A stretch of DNA of 64,000 nucleotides from an uncultured Clostridia bacterium (GTDB taxonomy: Bacteria; Bacillota; Clostridia; Monoglobales; Monoglobaceae): assembly GCA_947631965.1 (NCBI GenBank), contig CANRNL010000012.1, forward strand, positions 1-64,000. Direction: 5' to 3'. Shown piece after piece: positions 26,261-35,189 of this stretch. Position 1 is the stretch's first letter; every line of letters begins with the position of its first letter. The position numbers and the translations under genes are program-made. The notes below the pieces were generated by a model. That model had not been told where the DNA came from, did not search any database, and worked only from the letters and a program-made list of their open reading frames with translations.

Positions 26261-28441
26261 ATGGCTAAGAAACCGATAATAAACGAACAGCTTATTACAA
26301 AAACACTTGAAGAAAACTTTATGCCCTATGCGATGAGCATTATAATATCGCGCGCTATACCCGAAATAGACGGATTTAAACCGTCGCACCGCAAGCTGCT
26401 TTACACGATGTATAAAAAAGGGCTGATAAGCGGCGCGAGAACCAAGTCGGCTAACGTGGTAGGCGAGACGATGAAGCTCAATCCGCACGGCGACGCGGCT
26501 ATCTACGAAACTATGGTGCGCCTTACCGAAGGCAACGAGTCGCTCCTGCTTCCGCTCGTCGATTCAAAGGGAAGCTTCGGCAAGCACTATTCGCGGGATA
26601 TGGCATACGCGGCGGCGCGTTATACCGAGGTAAAGCTGAGCCCCGTCTGCGCCGAGGTGTTCAAGGACATCGACAAAAACACGGTGGATTTTGTAGACAA
26701 CTACGACGGAACGATGAAAGAACCGCGCCTTTTGCCAACTTCGTTTCCGAACATACTTGTAAACCCCAATCAGGGAATTGCGGCGGGTATGGCTTCCAAC
26801 ATATGCAGCTTTAATCTGCGCGAGATATGCGGCGCGGCGACAGAGCTTATCAAAAATCCCGACGCGGACATAATTCCGATTATGCCCGCTCCCGACCTTC
26901 CGACCGGCGGAGAAATAATCTACAACGAAGAAGCTATGCGTGAGATTTACCGCACGGGGCGCGGCTCCTTCAAGATACGCTCCAAATATAAGTACGACAA
27001 AAAGCAAAACTGCATTGAAATTTATGAGATACCCTATTCCACTACGATAGAGGCGATAATAGAGAAGATTGCCGAGCTTATCAAGGCAAATAAAATAAAA
27101 GAAATTTCGGACGTGCGCGACGAAACCGACAAAAACGGCTTGAAGCTCACGATAGATTTAAAACGCGGCACCGACCCCGACAAGCTGATGGCGCGTCTGT
27201 TTAACCAGACCCCGCTTTGCGACAGCTTTGCCTGCAACTTCAACGTTCTCATCGAAGGCTCGCCGATGGTACTCGGCGTAAGCGATATTTTATTTGAATG
27301 GATAAGGTTCAGAAGAAGCTGCATAAAGCGCGCGATAAAATACGACATTGAGAAAAAGAGCGACAAGCTGCATCTTTTGGAGGGTCTTGAAAAAATACTG
27401 CTCGACATAGACCGCGCAATAAAAATCATACGCGAGACCGAGCAGGAAGATATGGTTATACCAAACCTTATGGACGGCTTTAAAATCGACAAGGTGCAGG
27501 CGGAATTTGTTGCGGAAATAAAGCTCCGCAACCTCAACCGCGAGCATATTTTAAAACGCACCGCCGAAATAGAGTCGCTCAACGCCGAGCTTAAACAGCT
27601 TCGCGAAACGCTCGAAAGCAAGAAAAAAATCGACGGAGTTATAGTAAAGCAGCTTAAATCCGTCGCGGCAAAATACGGTTCGGAGCGCAAAACCACGCTG
27701 ATAAGCGAGGACAGCATAGCGGACGCGCCCGCTGAGACATTTGTGGACAACTATCAGATAAAGCTGATACGCACCGCTGAAAACTACCTGAAGAAAATCT
27801 CGCTCGTGTCACTGCGCTCAAGCGGAGAACAGAAGCTCAAGGAGGACGACGAGATAGTACAGGTGATAGAAACGAGCAACACCGCCGAGGTTCTTCTGTT
27901 CACGTCGGGCGGAGAGGTCTATAAAATGAAAGCGCACGACATACCCGACTGCAAGGCGAGCCAGCTCGGAGAATATATGCCCTCGATGCTCGACACGCGC
28001 GACAGCATAGTGGGTATGGTCACCACGTTCGATTACAGCGGCTTCGTTTTGTTCTGCTTTCAAAACGGAAAAATTGCAAAGGTCGAGCTTAAAAGCTATC
28101 AAACAAAGCTGAACCGCAAAAAGCTGGTCAACGCATACTCCACCGCGTCACCCGTGTCGAAAATACTGTTTCTCGCTCAGGACGCAGACCTTGTGGCGTT
28201 CAGCAGCATAGATAAGGCGCTGGTATTCAGCAGTGCAAGCATCGCGCTTAAAACGACGCGAAATTCGGGCGGCGTAAACGTAATGACCCCAAAGAAAAAG
28301 AGCATTATGGTAGACGTTAAGCCCGCAAGCGAGTCCGGCATAGCAGACCTTAAATATTATCGCACAAAAAATATTCCCGCGGTCGGCTGTTTTATCCGCG
28401 AGGAGGACAAGCACAGCACTCAGCTTAAAATGGAAATATAG
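26261..28441 (+). CDS. Divergent type IIA DNA topoisomerase, cleavage (GyrA/ParC-like) subunit
   Basis: A 726-residue A subunit. The breakage-reunion domain opens with SRAIPEIDGFKPSHRKLLYTM cut here as RAIPEIDGFKPSHRK and has the active-site Tyr in AAARYTEVKLS (about residue 115). A long coiled coil follows (about 420-480, ending in KKIDGVIVKQLKSVAAKYG), then a reduced beta-pinwheel. I cannot find the GyrA box (QRRGGKG), so it should act as a topoisomerase IV-like decatenase or relaxase rather than a supercoiling gyrase; that is inference. AAAGGACGGAAAG precedes the ATG. Confidence 0.85.
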   Translation: MAKKPIINEQLITKTLEENFMPYAMSIIISRAIPEIDGFKPSHRKLLYTMYKKGLISGARTKSANVVGETMKLNPHGDAAIYETMVRLTEGNESLLLPLVDSKGSFGKHYSRDMAYAAARYTEVKLSPVCAEVFKDIDKNTVDFVDNYDGTMKEPRLLPTSFPNILVNPNQGIAAGMASNICSFNLREICGAATELIKNPDADIIPIMPAPDLPTGGEIIYNEEAMREIYRTGRGSFKIRSKYKYDKKQNCIEIYEIPYSTTIEAIIEKIAELIKANKIKEISDVRDETDKNGLKLTIDLKRGTDPDKLMARLFNQTPLCDSFACNFNVLIEGSPMVLGVSDILFEWIRFRRSCIKRAIKYDIEKKSDKLHLLEGLEKILLDIDRAIKIIRETEQEDMVIPNLMDGFKIDKVQAEFVAEIKLRNLNREHILKRTAEIESLNAELKQLRETLESKKKIDGVIVKQLKSVAAKYGSERKTTLISEDSIADAPAETFVDNYQIKLIRTAENYLKKISLVSLRSSGEQKLKEDDEIVQVIETSNTAEVLLFTSGGEVYKMKAHDIPDCKASQLGEYMPSMLDTRDSIVGMVTTFDYSGFVLFCFQNGKIAKVELKSYQTKLNRKKLVNAYSTASPVSKILFLAQDADLVAFSSIDKALVFSSASIALKTTRNSGGVNVMTPKKKSIMVDVKPASESGIADLKYYRTKNIPAVGCFIREEDKHSTQLKMEI

Positions 28442-28453
28442 CAGAAACAAAAC

Positions 28454-28495
28454 AAAAAGGACTTTCTCAAACGAGAAAGTCTTTTTGTTTTATTA
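28454..28495. terminator. Bidirectional terminator after the topoisomerase operon
   Basis: A stem of about 13 base pairs (28454-28468 with 28473-28486, four-base loop, one bulge) has T-rich sequence after it and A-rich before it. It separates convergent genes. Confidence 0.8.
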
Positions 28496-28501
28496 GTCTT
28501 A

Positions 28502-28720
28502 TTAGTCTTTCCATAACCTTTCTACACGCTCATTCGCGGCAGCTTTACGGGCTTCTGTTTCGGAGCGGTCAACCAATATTTCCAAAACGTCGCCCTCGCT
28601 CACATCGGGCAAAAGAAACAATTTAACCGCCGCCGTCTTGCCGTCCTCGTTTTCGAGTATCGCAAAATCGCCCTCTGTTCTGTCCACCGTCAGACGTCTG
28701 TTGTTTGTGTTCATTCTCAT
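28502..28720 (-). CDS. DUF3006 family small protein
   Basis: A 72-residue protein with the DUF3006 pattern: VDRTEGDFAILENEDG near residue 12, then LFLLPDVSEGDVLEI and a charged helical end. Function unknown. In Bacillota it is regularly encoded directly after a secreted ComEC-like metallo-beta-lactamase protein, as here, where the two overlap by four bases (ATGA). A role as a partner of that protein is inferred from this linkage only. Confidence 0.75.
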   Translation of the reverse strand: MRMNTNNRRLTVDRTEGDFAILENEDGKTAAVKLFLLPDVSEGDVLEILVDRSETEARKAAANERVERLWKD

Positions 28721-29634
28721 TCTTCCCCTTTGTTTTCCTCCGAATTTTCGGTATACACGGTATATCCGTCACCCTGCGTTTCTATAATCACGGTGCCGTC
28801 CAAGTCGGTACGGTAGACCGCCGCGCCGATTTCGGAGAGCTTTTCCAGCGTTTCGGTGTGCGGGTGTCCGTACTCGTTGCCTTCGCCGCACGAAATAACG
28901 GCGCAGCTCGGCTTCACTCTGTTTAAAAAGTCCCACGAGCTTGAGGTGCTTGAACCGTGATGCCCCGCCTTTAAAATATCCGCTCGAACATCGGCGGTTA
29001 TATCTTCCTCCGCCTGCTCTTCCGCGTCGCCGGTAAACAAAAAGGACGAGTTTTTATATACTATCTTAACGACCGCGCTGACGTTGTTTAAAGATTTATA
29101 CGTTTCACGCACGGGTGCGACAAAGGTCACGCTCAAATCATCGCTTTTTAAAACCTCAACGCCCGACTTCGCGGTGTTTACGGACAGCCCCTTTCGCTCA
29201 ACCGCGTCAAGCACGTCGTTAAACGTTTTTGTATCGGAGGCGACCTTCGGCATATATATCTTACCTATTTCAAGCTCGTCTATCACCGTGTCAAGTCCTC
29301 CGATGTGGTCGCTGTGCGGATGTGTGCCGACCAGATAATCTATCTTATCTATTCCCTGCGATTTTATGTAATCCGCGACAACGCCGCCTTTGTCGTTTTC
29401 TCCCGCGTCGATGAGCATAACCTCGTCGTTCGGAAGCTCTATAAGCTCGCTGTCGCCCTGACCCACGTCGATATAATGCACGCGCAGAGCGTCCTCCGCC
29501 CGTTCTTCGAGCGCAACGCCGCCCTGCGGAGCTTTGTTCGGTGCGGCGCTGTAAATAAACGCCGCAACAAGCACCGCAAGTACAAAAATTAAAGTGTAAT
29601 ACCGTTTTTTACCGTGAACCGTCTGATTCTTCAT
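28717..29634 (-). CDS. Membrane-anchored ComEC-like metallo-beta-lactamase-fold protein
   Basis: About 305 residues. An N-terminal membrane anchor (about 15-35) is followed by an extracytoplasmic metallo-beta-lactamase domain: VHYIDVGQGDSELIE near 58, LIDAGEN near 80, the metal motif THPHSDHIGG near 107, FTGDAE near 205 and GHHGSSTSSS near 228. These match the C-terminal domain of ComEC. Free-standing versions are common in Clostridia and may be extracellular nucleases or phosphodiesterases. No ComEC channel domain is present. I start at the ATG at 29634; a TTG at 29655 is the longer alternative. Confidence 0.85.
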   Translation of the reverse strand: MKNQTVHGKKRYYTLIFVLAVLVAAFIYSAAPNKAPQGGVALEERAEDALRVHYIDVGQGDSELIELPNDEVMLIDAGENDKGGVVADYIKSQGIDKIDYLVGTHPHSDHIGGLDTVIDELEIGKIYMPKVASDTKTFNDVLDAVERKGLSVNTAKSGVEVLKSDDLSVTFVAPVRETYKSLNNVSAVVKIVYKNSSFLFTGDAEEQAEEDITADVRADILKAGHHGSSTSSSWDFLNRVKPSCAVISCGEGNEYGHPHTETLEKLSEIGAAVYRTDLDGTVIIETQGDGYTVYTENSEENKGEE

Positions 29635-29644
29635 ATCATCCATC

Positions 29645-30736
29645 CTATGAGACAAATACTTTTGTTTTAAGCGGAATATAATCCGACAACCACTCTATGT
29701 CCGCTTTCCTGAGCCTTACGCAGCCGTGTGAGATTTGCACGCCGACGCGGTTGTCATATGTTCCGCCGTTCTTGTTCAAAAGAGTAGAATGTAGCGCGTA
29801 GCCGTAGTAAAATCTCAGCACGGGTCCCACATAGTATGTGCCGTAATCCCACATATTTTCCCACTTATAGTAGGTAAATTCGCCTTCCACCGTGGGGCGG
29901 TCGGGCGCGCCTATGGCACATTCGAATTTCTTTATAAGCTCCCACTCTCCGCCGTTCCTGAGATAAACGCGCACGAGATATTCGGGCTTTGAAACATAAA
30001 TCAGATAGTCGGTCTGACTGCTTATTCCGCTGACCTTGTTTTTCGCAGCGGCATCCGCCGCAGCTTGATTTTTCATTGTAGGCTGAGAGAGGTTTATGTC
30101 ATAATGTCCGTTCTCGCTCGAAAAGTTGATTTCGCTTCCGAACGCGTCCGCCAATGTCCTGAGCGGCACATATATTACGCCGCCGACGTTCAACGCGGGG
30201 CATTTCATTTCCTCTTGCCTGCCCATCACGTCAGCCGTTCTTGAGCCGACGCTGAACAAAACCTCTGCGTACGACGCGGTCGTGTCTTTCATACGCGCGC
30301 ACACGCTTCCGCTCTCATTATTATAAAAGCAGTTTAAACCGAGCAGACCGCAAACCTCGTCCACGGGCACGATTATAACTTCCTCATTTATGAAAATCGG
30401 CTGATTTGCGAGCGGGATATAGTTGTAATCCAAAAAAATGTATATCGGATTTAAGCGGTTCGTTTCAACGAATCCGTCCGCCAAAACTCTTCCCGACGGG
30501 TCGGGAGTTTTGGTCGGAAACGGCGTAGGCTTTACCACGGCGCTCGGAAACGGAGTCGGCTTTGCGCTTGCCGAAGGTGTTGCGCTTGCCGAGGGCGTTG
30601 CGCTTGCCGAGGGTGCTGCGCTTGCCGAAGGACTTGCACTCGCCGCGGGACTGCCCGCAAAAGACGAAAGCGGAGCAAGGCAGAGCAGGCTTACCGCCGC
30701 CGCGGACGCAATAAACATTTTAACGGTTCTGTTCAT
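29645..30736 (-). CDS. Secreted L,D-transpeptidase with copper-amine-oxidase-like N domain
   Basis: 363 residues. A signal peptide (about 1-27) precedes a Ser/Ala/Pro/Thr-rich linker (30-80) built on a six-residue repeat and ending in PTPFP motifs. A copper-amine-oxidase-N-like stalk domain (about 100-215, with PVDEVCGLLGL and VPLRTLADAFG) comes next, then a YkuD catalytic domain (about 245-363) with the nucleophile motif SHGCVRL near 340. It should crosslink peptidoglycan 3-3 or attach proteins outside the membrane. The ATG follows GAGGTGAAG. The gene starts 10 bases before the metallo-beta-lactamase gene in transcription order, so the three genes 30736-28502 form one operon. Confidence 0.88.
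   Translation of the reverse strand: MNRTVKMFIASAAAVSLLCLAPLSSFAGSPAASASPSASAAPSASATPSASATPSASAKPTPFPSAVVKPTPFPTKTPDPSGRVLADGFVETNRLNPIYIFLDYNYIPLANQPIFINEEVIIVPVDEVCGLLGLNCFYNNESGSVCARMKDTTASYAEVLFSVGSRTADVMGRQEEMKCPALNVGGVIYVPLRTLADAFGSEINFSSENGHYDINLSQPTMKNQAAADAAAKNKVSGISSQTDYLIYVSKPEYLVRVYLRNGGEWELIKKFECAIGAPDRPTVEGEFTYYKWENMWDYGTYYVGPVLRFYYGYALHSTLLNKNGGTYDNRVGVQISHGCVRLRKADIEWLSDYIPLKTKVFVS
30564..30653 (-). repeat. 18-bp tandem repeat in the L,D-transpeptidase linker
   Basis: Four near-identical 18-base units (30564, 30582, 30600, 30618) plus a diverged fifth encode the Ser/Ala/Pro/Thr linker. The period keeps the frame, so unit number sets linker length. Confidence 0.85.
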
Positions 30737-30872
30737 TTCTTCACCTCATAAAAATTTTAAAAAACTTTAAATTTAATAAAATATTGCCAAATATTGTAAT
30801 TTCTATTCCATAAACTTAAATTTTATGTTATAATGATAATATTAACATAAATATTTAAGCTGGTGTTATCTT

Positions 30873-32261
30873 ATGAAACTGTTTTCTGTAAGACGCCTTA
30901 TCGACGAAGAACCTCTCGGAGAATTGCCCTCGGAGCGGGAAGCGTTTCAAAAGGCGTTTAAAATAGCGTGGCCTTCGGTTTTGGAGTCGGTGCTGATACA
31001 GCTCGTCTCCATCGTGGATACGGTTATGGTCGGCACTCTCGGCTCTTACGCAATAGCGGCGGTCGCGCTCACGGTGCAGCCTAAGTTTATAGGTCTGTGC
31101 ATATTTATCTCTCTGAGCGTCGCGGTTTCCGCGCTTGTCGCCCGCCGCAAGGGAGAGGAAAAACGAAACGAGGCTAACCGAACGCTCGGTCAGGCGCTTG
31201 TTATCGCCATTTTACTGACCGTGGTCATAAGCGCGGCGTGCATCGCTTTCGCCAATCCGATAATAAAGCTTGCCGGCTCGGACACCGACACCCACGCGTA
31301 CGCTGTATCATACTTCCGTATAATTATGGGATTTATGGTGTTCAACGTAATCTCCATTGTAATCAACGCGGCTCAGCGAGGCGCGGGCAACACAAAAATT
31401 TCAATGCGTACAAATCTGGTTTCCAACCTCGTGAACTTAGGTCTTAACTACCTTTTGATAGGCGGACACTTCGGATTTCCCGCCCTCGGCGTGAACGGCG
31501 CGGCAATCGCAACCGTCATCGGAACCGTCGTAGCCTGCGGTATGAGCATATTTTCACTCAGAAAGACCGACGGATTTTTGAGCCTTAAAAAGGTTATAAG
31601 AGTAAAATTCGACAAGCACACTTTAAAGTCGCTGACCGACCTCGGTTCGGGAACTCTCACCGAACAGTTGTTTTTGCGAATAGGCTTTTTCACCTTTGCC
31701 GCGATAGTTGCGCGCCTCGGAACAACAATGCTCGCAACGCACCAAATCGGTATGAACATTATGAGCGTTTCGTTCGCTTTCGGAGACGGTCTTTCGGTAG
31801 CCGCGGTGACGCTTGTAGGTCAGAACCTCGGCACGGGCAGACGCGACCTCGCAAAAATGTACGGCTGGCTGTGTCAGAGAAGCGGCATAGCGATTGCCTT
31901 GGTACTGTCGATAATATACATATTCTTCGGGCGCCATATATTCGGCATCTTCAGCCAAGACCCCGAAATAATCCATTACGGCGGCATAATTATGTATCTG
32001 CTTGTCGTAATAGTATATATGCAAATCTCTCAGGTCGTATTTTCGGGCTGTCTGCGCGGCGCGGGTGACGTTAAATTCACCGCGCTCGTCTCGCTCGTAT
32101 CGGTCGCGTTTGTGCGTCCGTTTATGGGCTGGCTGTTTTGCTATCCCCTCGGAATGGGGATAATCGGCGCGTGGATAGGTCTTTCGATAGACCAGCTCGT
32201 GCGCTCGGTTATGACTTATGTTCGCTTCAAACAAGGAAAGTGGACGAACATAATAATATAA
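30873..32261 (+). CDS. MATE-family efflux transporter
   Basis: A 462-residue membrane protein with about 12 hydrophobic segments in two halves. The first half has AWPSVLESVLIQLVSIVDTVMVG (about residues 32-54), the typical MATE opening, and the second half repeats the pattern with FLRIGFFTFAAIVARLG (about 265). MATE proteins export cationic drugs or metabolites with sodium or proton influx; the substrate here is unknown. The ribosome site is weak (GGTG). It is divergent from the L,D-transpeptidase gene, with a 136-base AT-rich gap. Confidence 0.9.
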   Translation: MKLFSVRRLIDEEPLGELPSEREAFQKAFKIAWPSVLESVLIQLVSIVDTVMVGTLGSYAIAAVALTVQPKFIGLCIFISLSVAVSALVARRKGEEKRNEANRTLGQALVIAILLTVVISAACIAFANPIIKLAGSDTDTHAYAVSYFRIIMGFMVFNVISIVINAAQRGAGNTKISMRTNLVSNLVNLGLNYLLIGGHFGFPALGVNGAAIATVIGTVVACGMSIFSLRKTDGFLSLKKVIRVKFDKHTLKSLTDLGSGTLTEQLFLRIGFFTFAAIVARLGTTMLATHQIGMNIMSVSFAFGDGLSVAAVTLVGQNLGTGRRDLAKMYGWLCQRSGIAIALVLSIIYIFFGRHIFGIFSQDPEIIHYGGIIMYLLVVIVYMQISQVVFSGCLRGAGDVKFTALVSLVSVAFVRPFMGWLFCYPLGMGIIGAWIGLSIDQLVRSVMTYVRFKQGKWTNIII

Positions 32262-32329
32262 GCAAACCACTTAATTATCTTACTATAATCGACAAATATT
32301 TGCAATACAAATTTAGAATTTCGAGCAAA

Positions 32330-32372
32330 AAATTTACCCCCGCTCTCCCAACGAGCGGAGGTAAATTTATTT
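32330..32372. terminator. Bidirectional terminator between MATE gene and phosphoglucomutase
   Basis: A long stem (32330-32345 with 32352-32367) of about 15 pairs with one mismatch has A-rich and T-rich flanks. It serves both convergent genes. Confidence 0.85.
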
Positions 32373-32388
32373 TTCAAATACAGTCGGA

Positions 32389-34110
32389 CTATTTTGTGAT
32401 TTCGGCAACGTCCTCTTTTGCCTTTTTCAGCGTTTCGAGCGCCTCCTCGCGTGTCTCGCCGTTCATTAAGCAGTACAGCTTGATTTTCGGCTCTGTTCCC
32501 GACGGACGGACAATAAAGTTGTTGTTGTCCTCCAGCTCGTAGTAAAGCACGTTAGACTTGGGAAGCGTTATCTCCTCTGTTTTGCCGTCCGAATAGGTCT
32601 TTACCGAAGTGCTGTAATCGCGTACCGCAAGCACATTTTTGCCCGCAATCGTCTTGGGCGGATTTTTGCGGAGATTCTCCATAATTCCCTTTATCTTTTC
32701 AAGTCCGCTTATGCCCTCCATAGTTACCGACACAACTTCTTCGGTGTAATATCCGTACTTCTTATAGATGTTTTCAAGCTGGTCGTAGAGAGACAAGCCC
32801 TGCTCACGATAGTAGAGCGCCATCTCCGCAATGAGCATTGTGGCAACGACCGCGTCCTTGTCGCGCGCATATGTTCCGGAGAGGCAGCCGTAGCTCTCCT
32901 CGAAGCCGAACACATATTCGCCCTTGCCGGTTTCCTCCGACTCCTTTATCTTCTCTCCGATAAACTTAAAGCCGGTAAGCACCTCTTTCATTTCAAGACC
33001 GTAGTTGTCGCAGATTTTCTGAACAAGGTTGGTCGAAACGATTGTCTTGACAACGAAGCCGTCGCTCGGCAGATTGCCGTTCGCCTTTCTTTGGCTCGCG
33101 ATGTACTCGGTGAGAAGTATTCCGTTCTGGTTGCCCGTGATTGAAACGTATTCGCCCTTATTGTCCTTAACGAGAATACCCACGCGGTCCGAGTCGGGGT
33201 CGGTTCCTATTATAAGGTCAGCGCCGCACTTTTTCGCATATTCGATAGCGATAGTGAAGCCTTCCTTATATTCGGGGTTGGGCGACTCCACAGTCGGGAA
33301 ATTGCCGTCGGGCATCTCCTGCTCCTTGACAACGACCACGTTTTTAAAGCCCACCTCGTCCAAAACGCGGCGCACGGGCTTATTGCCCGCTCCGTGGAAC
33401 GGAGTGTAGACGAACTTCATATCCTTGCCCTTTTCCTGGGTGAGCTTGGCGTTTATCTGCTGAGCCTTAACGCACTTAACGTATTCATCGTCGATTTTTG
33501 AGCCTATGATCTCTATTTTGCCGCTCTTTACCGCCTCGTCAAAGTCGCAGTCCTTTACTCCGCAGAACATATCGGTGCTTTCAATTTCTTCAAGCACCGA
33601 CTTCGCGGTTTCGGGTCCTATCTGCGCGCCGTCGTCTCCGTAAACCTTGTATCCGTTGTACTTTGCGGGGTTATGGCTCGCGGTGACCGCGATACCCGCG
33701 TTCGTCTTTAAGTATCTCACCGAGAACGACAGCTCGGGAACGGGGCGAAGCTCGTCAAAAAGATACGCCTTAATTCCGTTTGCGGCAAGCACCGTAGCTG
33801 CCTTTTTCGAAAATACGTCCGACTTGATTCGGCTGTCGTACGCAATGACGCAGGAAAGCCCGTCGGCGCTGCCGCCGTTCGACTTTATAAGGCTGTTCGC
33901 AAGACCCTGCGTCGCCTGTCCGACAACGTAGGTGTTCATTCTGTTAATGCCCGCGCCGATAACGCCGCGCAGACCCGCCGTGCCGAACTCAAGCGCCTTG
34001 TAAAAGCTGTCCTTGATTTCCTCGTCGTTGCCGCGGATAGCCTCAAGCTCGCGTACCGTTTCGGCGTCCGCCTTCTCAAGCCACTCGTTATAAACCTTCA
34101 TGTAATCCAT
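32389..34110 (-). CDS. pgcA: Phosphoglucomutase / phosphomannomutase (alpha-D-phosphohexomutase)
   Basis: Interconverts hexose 1- and 6-phosphates for cell-wall and glycan precursors. 573 residues in the four-domain layout: GTAGLRGVIG near residue 43, the catalytic serine loop TASHNPAKYNGYKVYG near 140, metal loop DPDSDRVG near 300, sugar loop GFEESYG near 400 and phosphate loop RPSGTEPKIK near 530. The ATG follows GGGAG. It is monocistronic, with a consensus-like promoter. Confidence 0.93.
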   Translation of the reverse strand: MDYMKVYNEWLEKADAETVRELEAIRGNDEEIKDSFYKALEFGTAGLRGVIGAGINRMNTYVVGQATQGLANSLIKSNGGSADGLSCVIAYDSRIKSDVFSKKAATVLAANGIKAYLFDELRPVPELSFSVRYLKTNAGIAVTASHNPAKYNGYKVYGDDGAQIGPETAKSVLEEIESTDMFCGVKDCDFDEAVKSGKIEIIGSKIDDEYVKCVKAQQINAKLTQEKGKDMKFVYTPFHGAGNKPVRRVLDEVGFKNVVVVKEQEMPDGNFPTVESPNPEYKEGFTIAIEYAKKCGADLIIGTDPDSDRVGILVKDNKGEYVSITGNQNGILLTEYIASQRKANGNLPSDGFVVKTIVSTNLVQKICDNYGLEMKEVLTGFKFIGEKIKESEETGKGEYVFGFEESYGCLSGTYARDKDAVVATMLIAEMALYYREQGLSLYDQLENIYKKYGYYTEEVVSVTMEGISGLEKIKGIMENLRKNPPKTIAGKNVLAVRDYSTSVKTYSDGKTEEITLPKSNVLYYELEDNNNFIVRPSGTEPKIKLYCLMNGETREEALETLKKAKEDVAEITK

Positions 34111-34163
34111 TTTCTCCCACTCCTTTTGTGAACTTTATACAAAAAAATAATTCTTCTTTTATG

Positions 34164-34192
34164 ATTATACTACGTTTATTCCAAAAATTCAA
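34164..34192 (-). promoter_or_regulatory. Promoter of the phosphoglucomutase gene
   Basis: Minus-strand TTGAAT (34187-34192) and TATAAT (34164-34169), spacer 17. Confidence 0.7.
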
Positions 34193-34274
34193 TATTTTTA
34201 CAATAAATTTATAAAAATTTATCTTTAATATGTTTCAAATACATATAAATTCAACTTAAAACGTCAAAACAGTA

Positions 34275-34303
34275 TTGATTTTGTCCCAAAATTAGAATAT
34301 AAT
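34275..34303 (+). promoter_or_regulatory. Promoter of the dpnI-dpnD pair
   Basis: TTGATT (34275-34280) and TATAAT (34298-34303), spacer 17. The leader is about 100 bases and holds a 13-codon reading frame (34322-34363, MEAIYARGICEEN). That frame could be a leader peptide or a relic. Confidence 0.65.
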
Positions 34304-34412
34304 TGAAACGAGGTAATGAGTATGGAAGCGATTTATGCTCGCGGAATTTGCGAAGAAAACTAATAGAAAAGAACAGGGCTGTTGTCAGAAAATATGATAT
34401 AAAGGAGAAAAT

Positions 34413-35183
34413 ATGGAACTATCATTCGATATGACATTATCGGCAGGATACAAAAATCATTCGCAAATAGCACGCCGTATAACGGAATCGTGGATATATA
34501 ACAATATGTTTTGTCCTCGGTGCGGATGTGAGCATATAGAGCAATTCGAGAATAACAAGCCGGTCGCCGATTTCTATTGCCCCGTATGCGGTAACCAGTA
34601 TGAGCTGAAAAGCAAAAACGGGAAGTTTGGGAAGAAAATTAACGACGGCGCATACGATACCATGATTAAGCGTATAACGGGAAACAATAATCCTGATTTT
34701 TTTCTTATGGCATATTCAAAAAGTGAAAGAAAAGTAAGTGATATTATGCTTGTGCCAAAACACTTTTTTGTTCCCGATATTATTGAACGGCGGAAACCGC
34801 TCGCTTCGACTGCGAGAAGAGCCGGATGGGTCGGTTGTAATATCTTGCTGAATAAAATTCCTGCTCAGGGTCGAATAACTATTATATCGAACGGGCACGC
34901 CGAAAACAAGGATAATGTTTTGCAAAAGATGCAAGTGGCACAATCGCTTAAAATAGAAAGTATATCCGCAAGGGGTTGGCTTATGGATATACTGCATTGT
35001 GTAAACGCAATAGATGCCGACGAGTTTTATTTGAGAGATATGTACCGTTTTGAGGAGTTGCTGCGTCAAAAACATCCCGACAATAATAACGTTAAACCTA
35101 AAATAAGGCAACAGCTTCAATTTTTGCGAGATAAAGGCATTATAGAATTTTTGGGAAACGGATATTACAGAAAGGTAAAATGA
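34413..35183 (+). CDS. dpnI: DpnI-type restriction endonuclease (cuts methylated GATC)
   Basis: 256 residues, matching S. pneumoniae DpnI (DpnC) along its length as I recall it: the start MELSFDMTLS, NNKPVADFYC, YELKSKNGKF, TARRAGWVGCNI and the end KIRQQLQFLRDKGIIEF. The PD-(D/E)xK core is Asp53, Glu64 and Lys66. Cys34/37/56/59 form the zinc site. The C-terminal winged helix (about 185-256) is the second methyl-adenine reader. DpnI cuts GATC only when adenine is methylated, so it needs no partner methylase and destroys dam-modified incoming DNA. The gene is AT-richer than its neighbours. The ATG follows AAAGGAG. DpnD lies six bases downstream. Confidence 0.95.
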   Translation: MELSFDMTLSAGYKNHSQIARRITESWIYNNMFCPRCGCEHIEQFENNKPVADFYCPVCGNQYELKSKNGKFGKKINDGAYDTMIKRITGNNNPDFFLMAYSKSERKVSDIMLVPKHFFVPDIIERRKPLASTARRAGWVGCNILLNKIPAQGRITIISNGHAENKDNVLQKMQVAQSLKIESISARGWLMDILHCVNAIDADEFYLRDMYRFEELLRQKHPDNNNVKPKIRQQLQFLRDKGIIEFLGNGYYRKVK

Positions 35184-35189
35184 TATAAA

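Noticed and set aside
30564-30653. 18-bp repeat considered as a CRISPR or operator array
   Set aside because: It encodes the Ser/Ala/Pro linker of the L,D-transpeptidase in frame.
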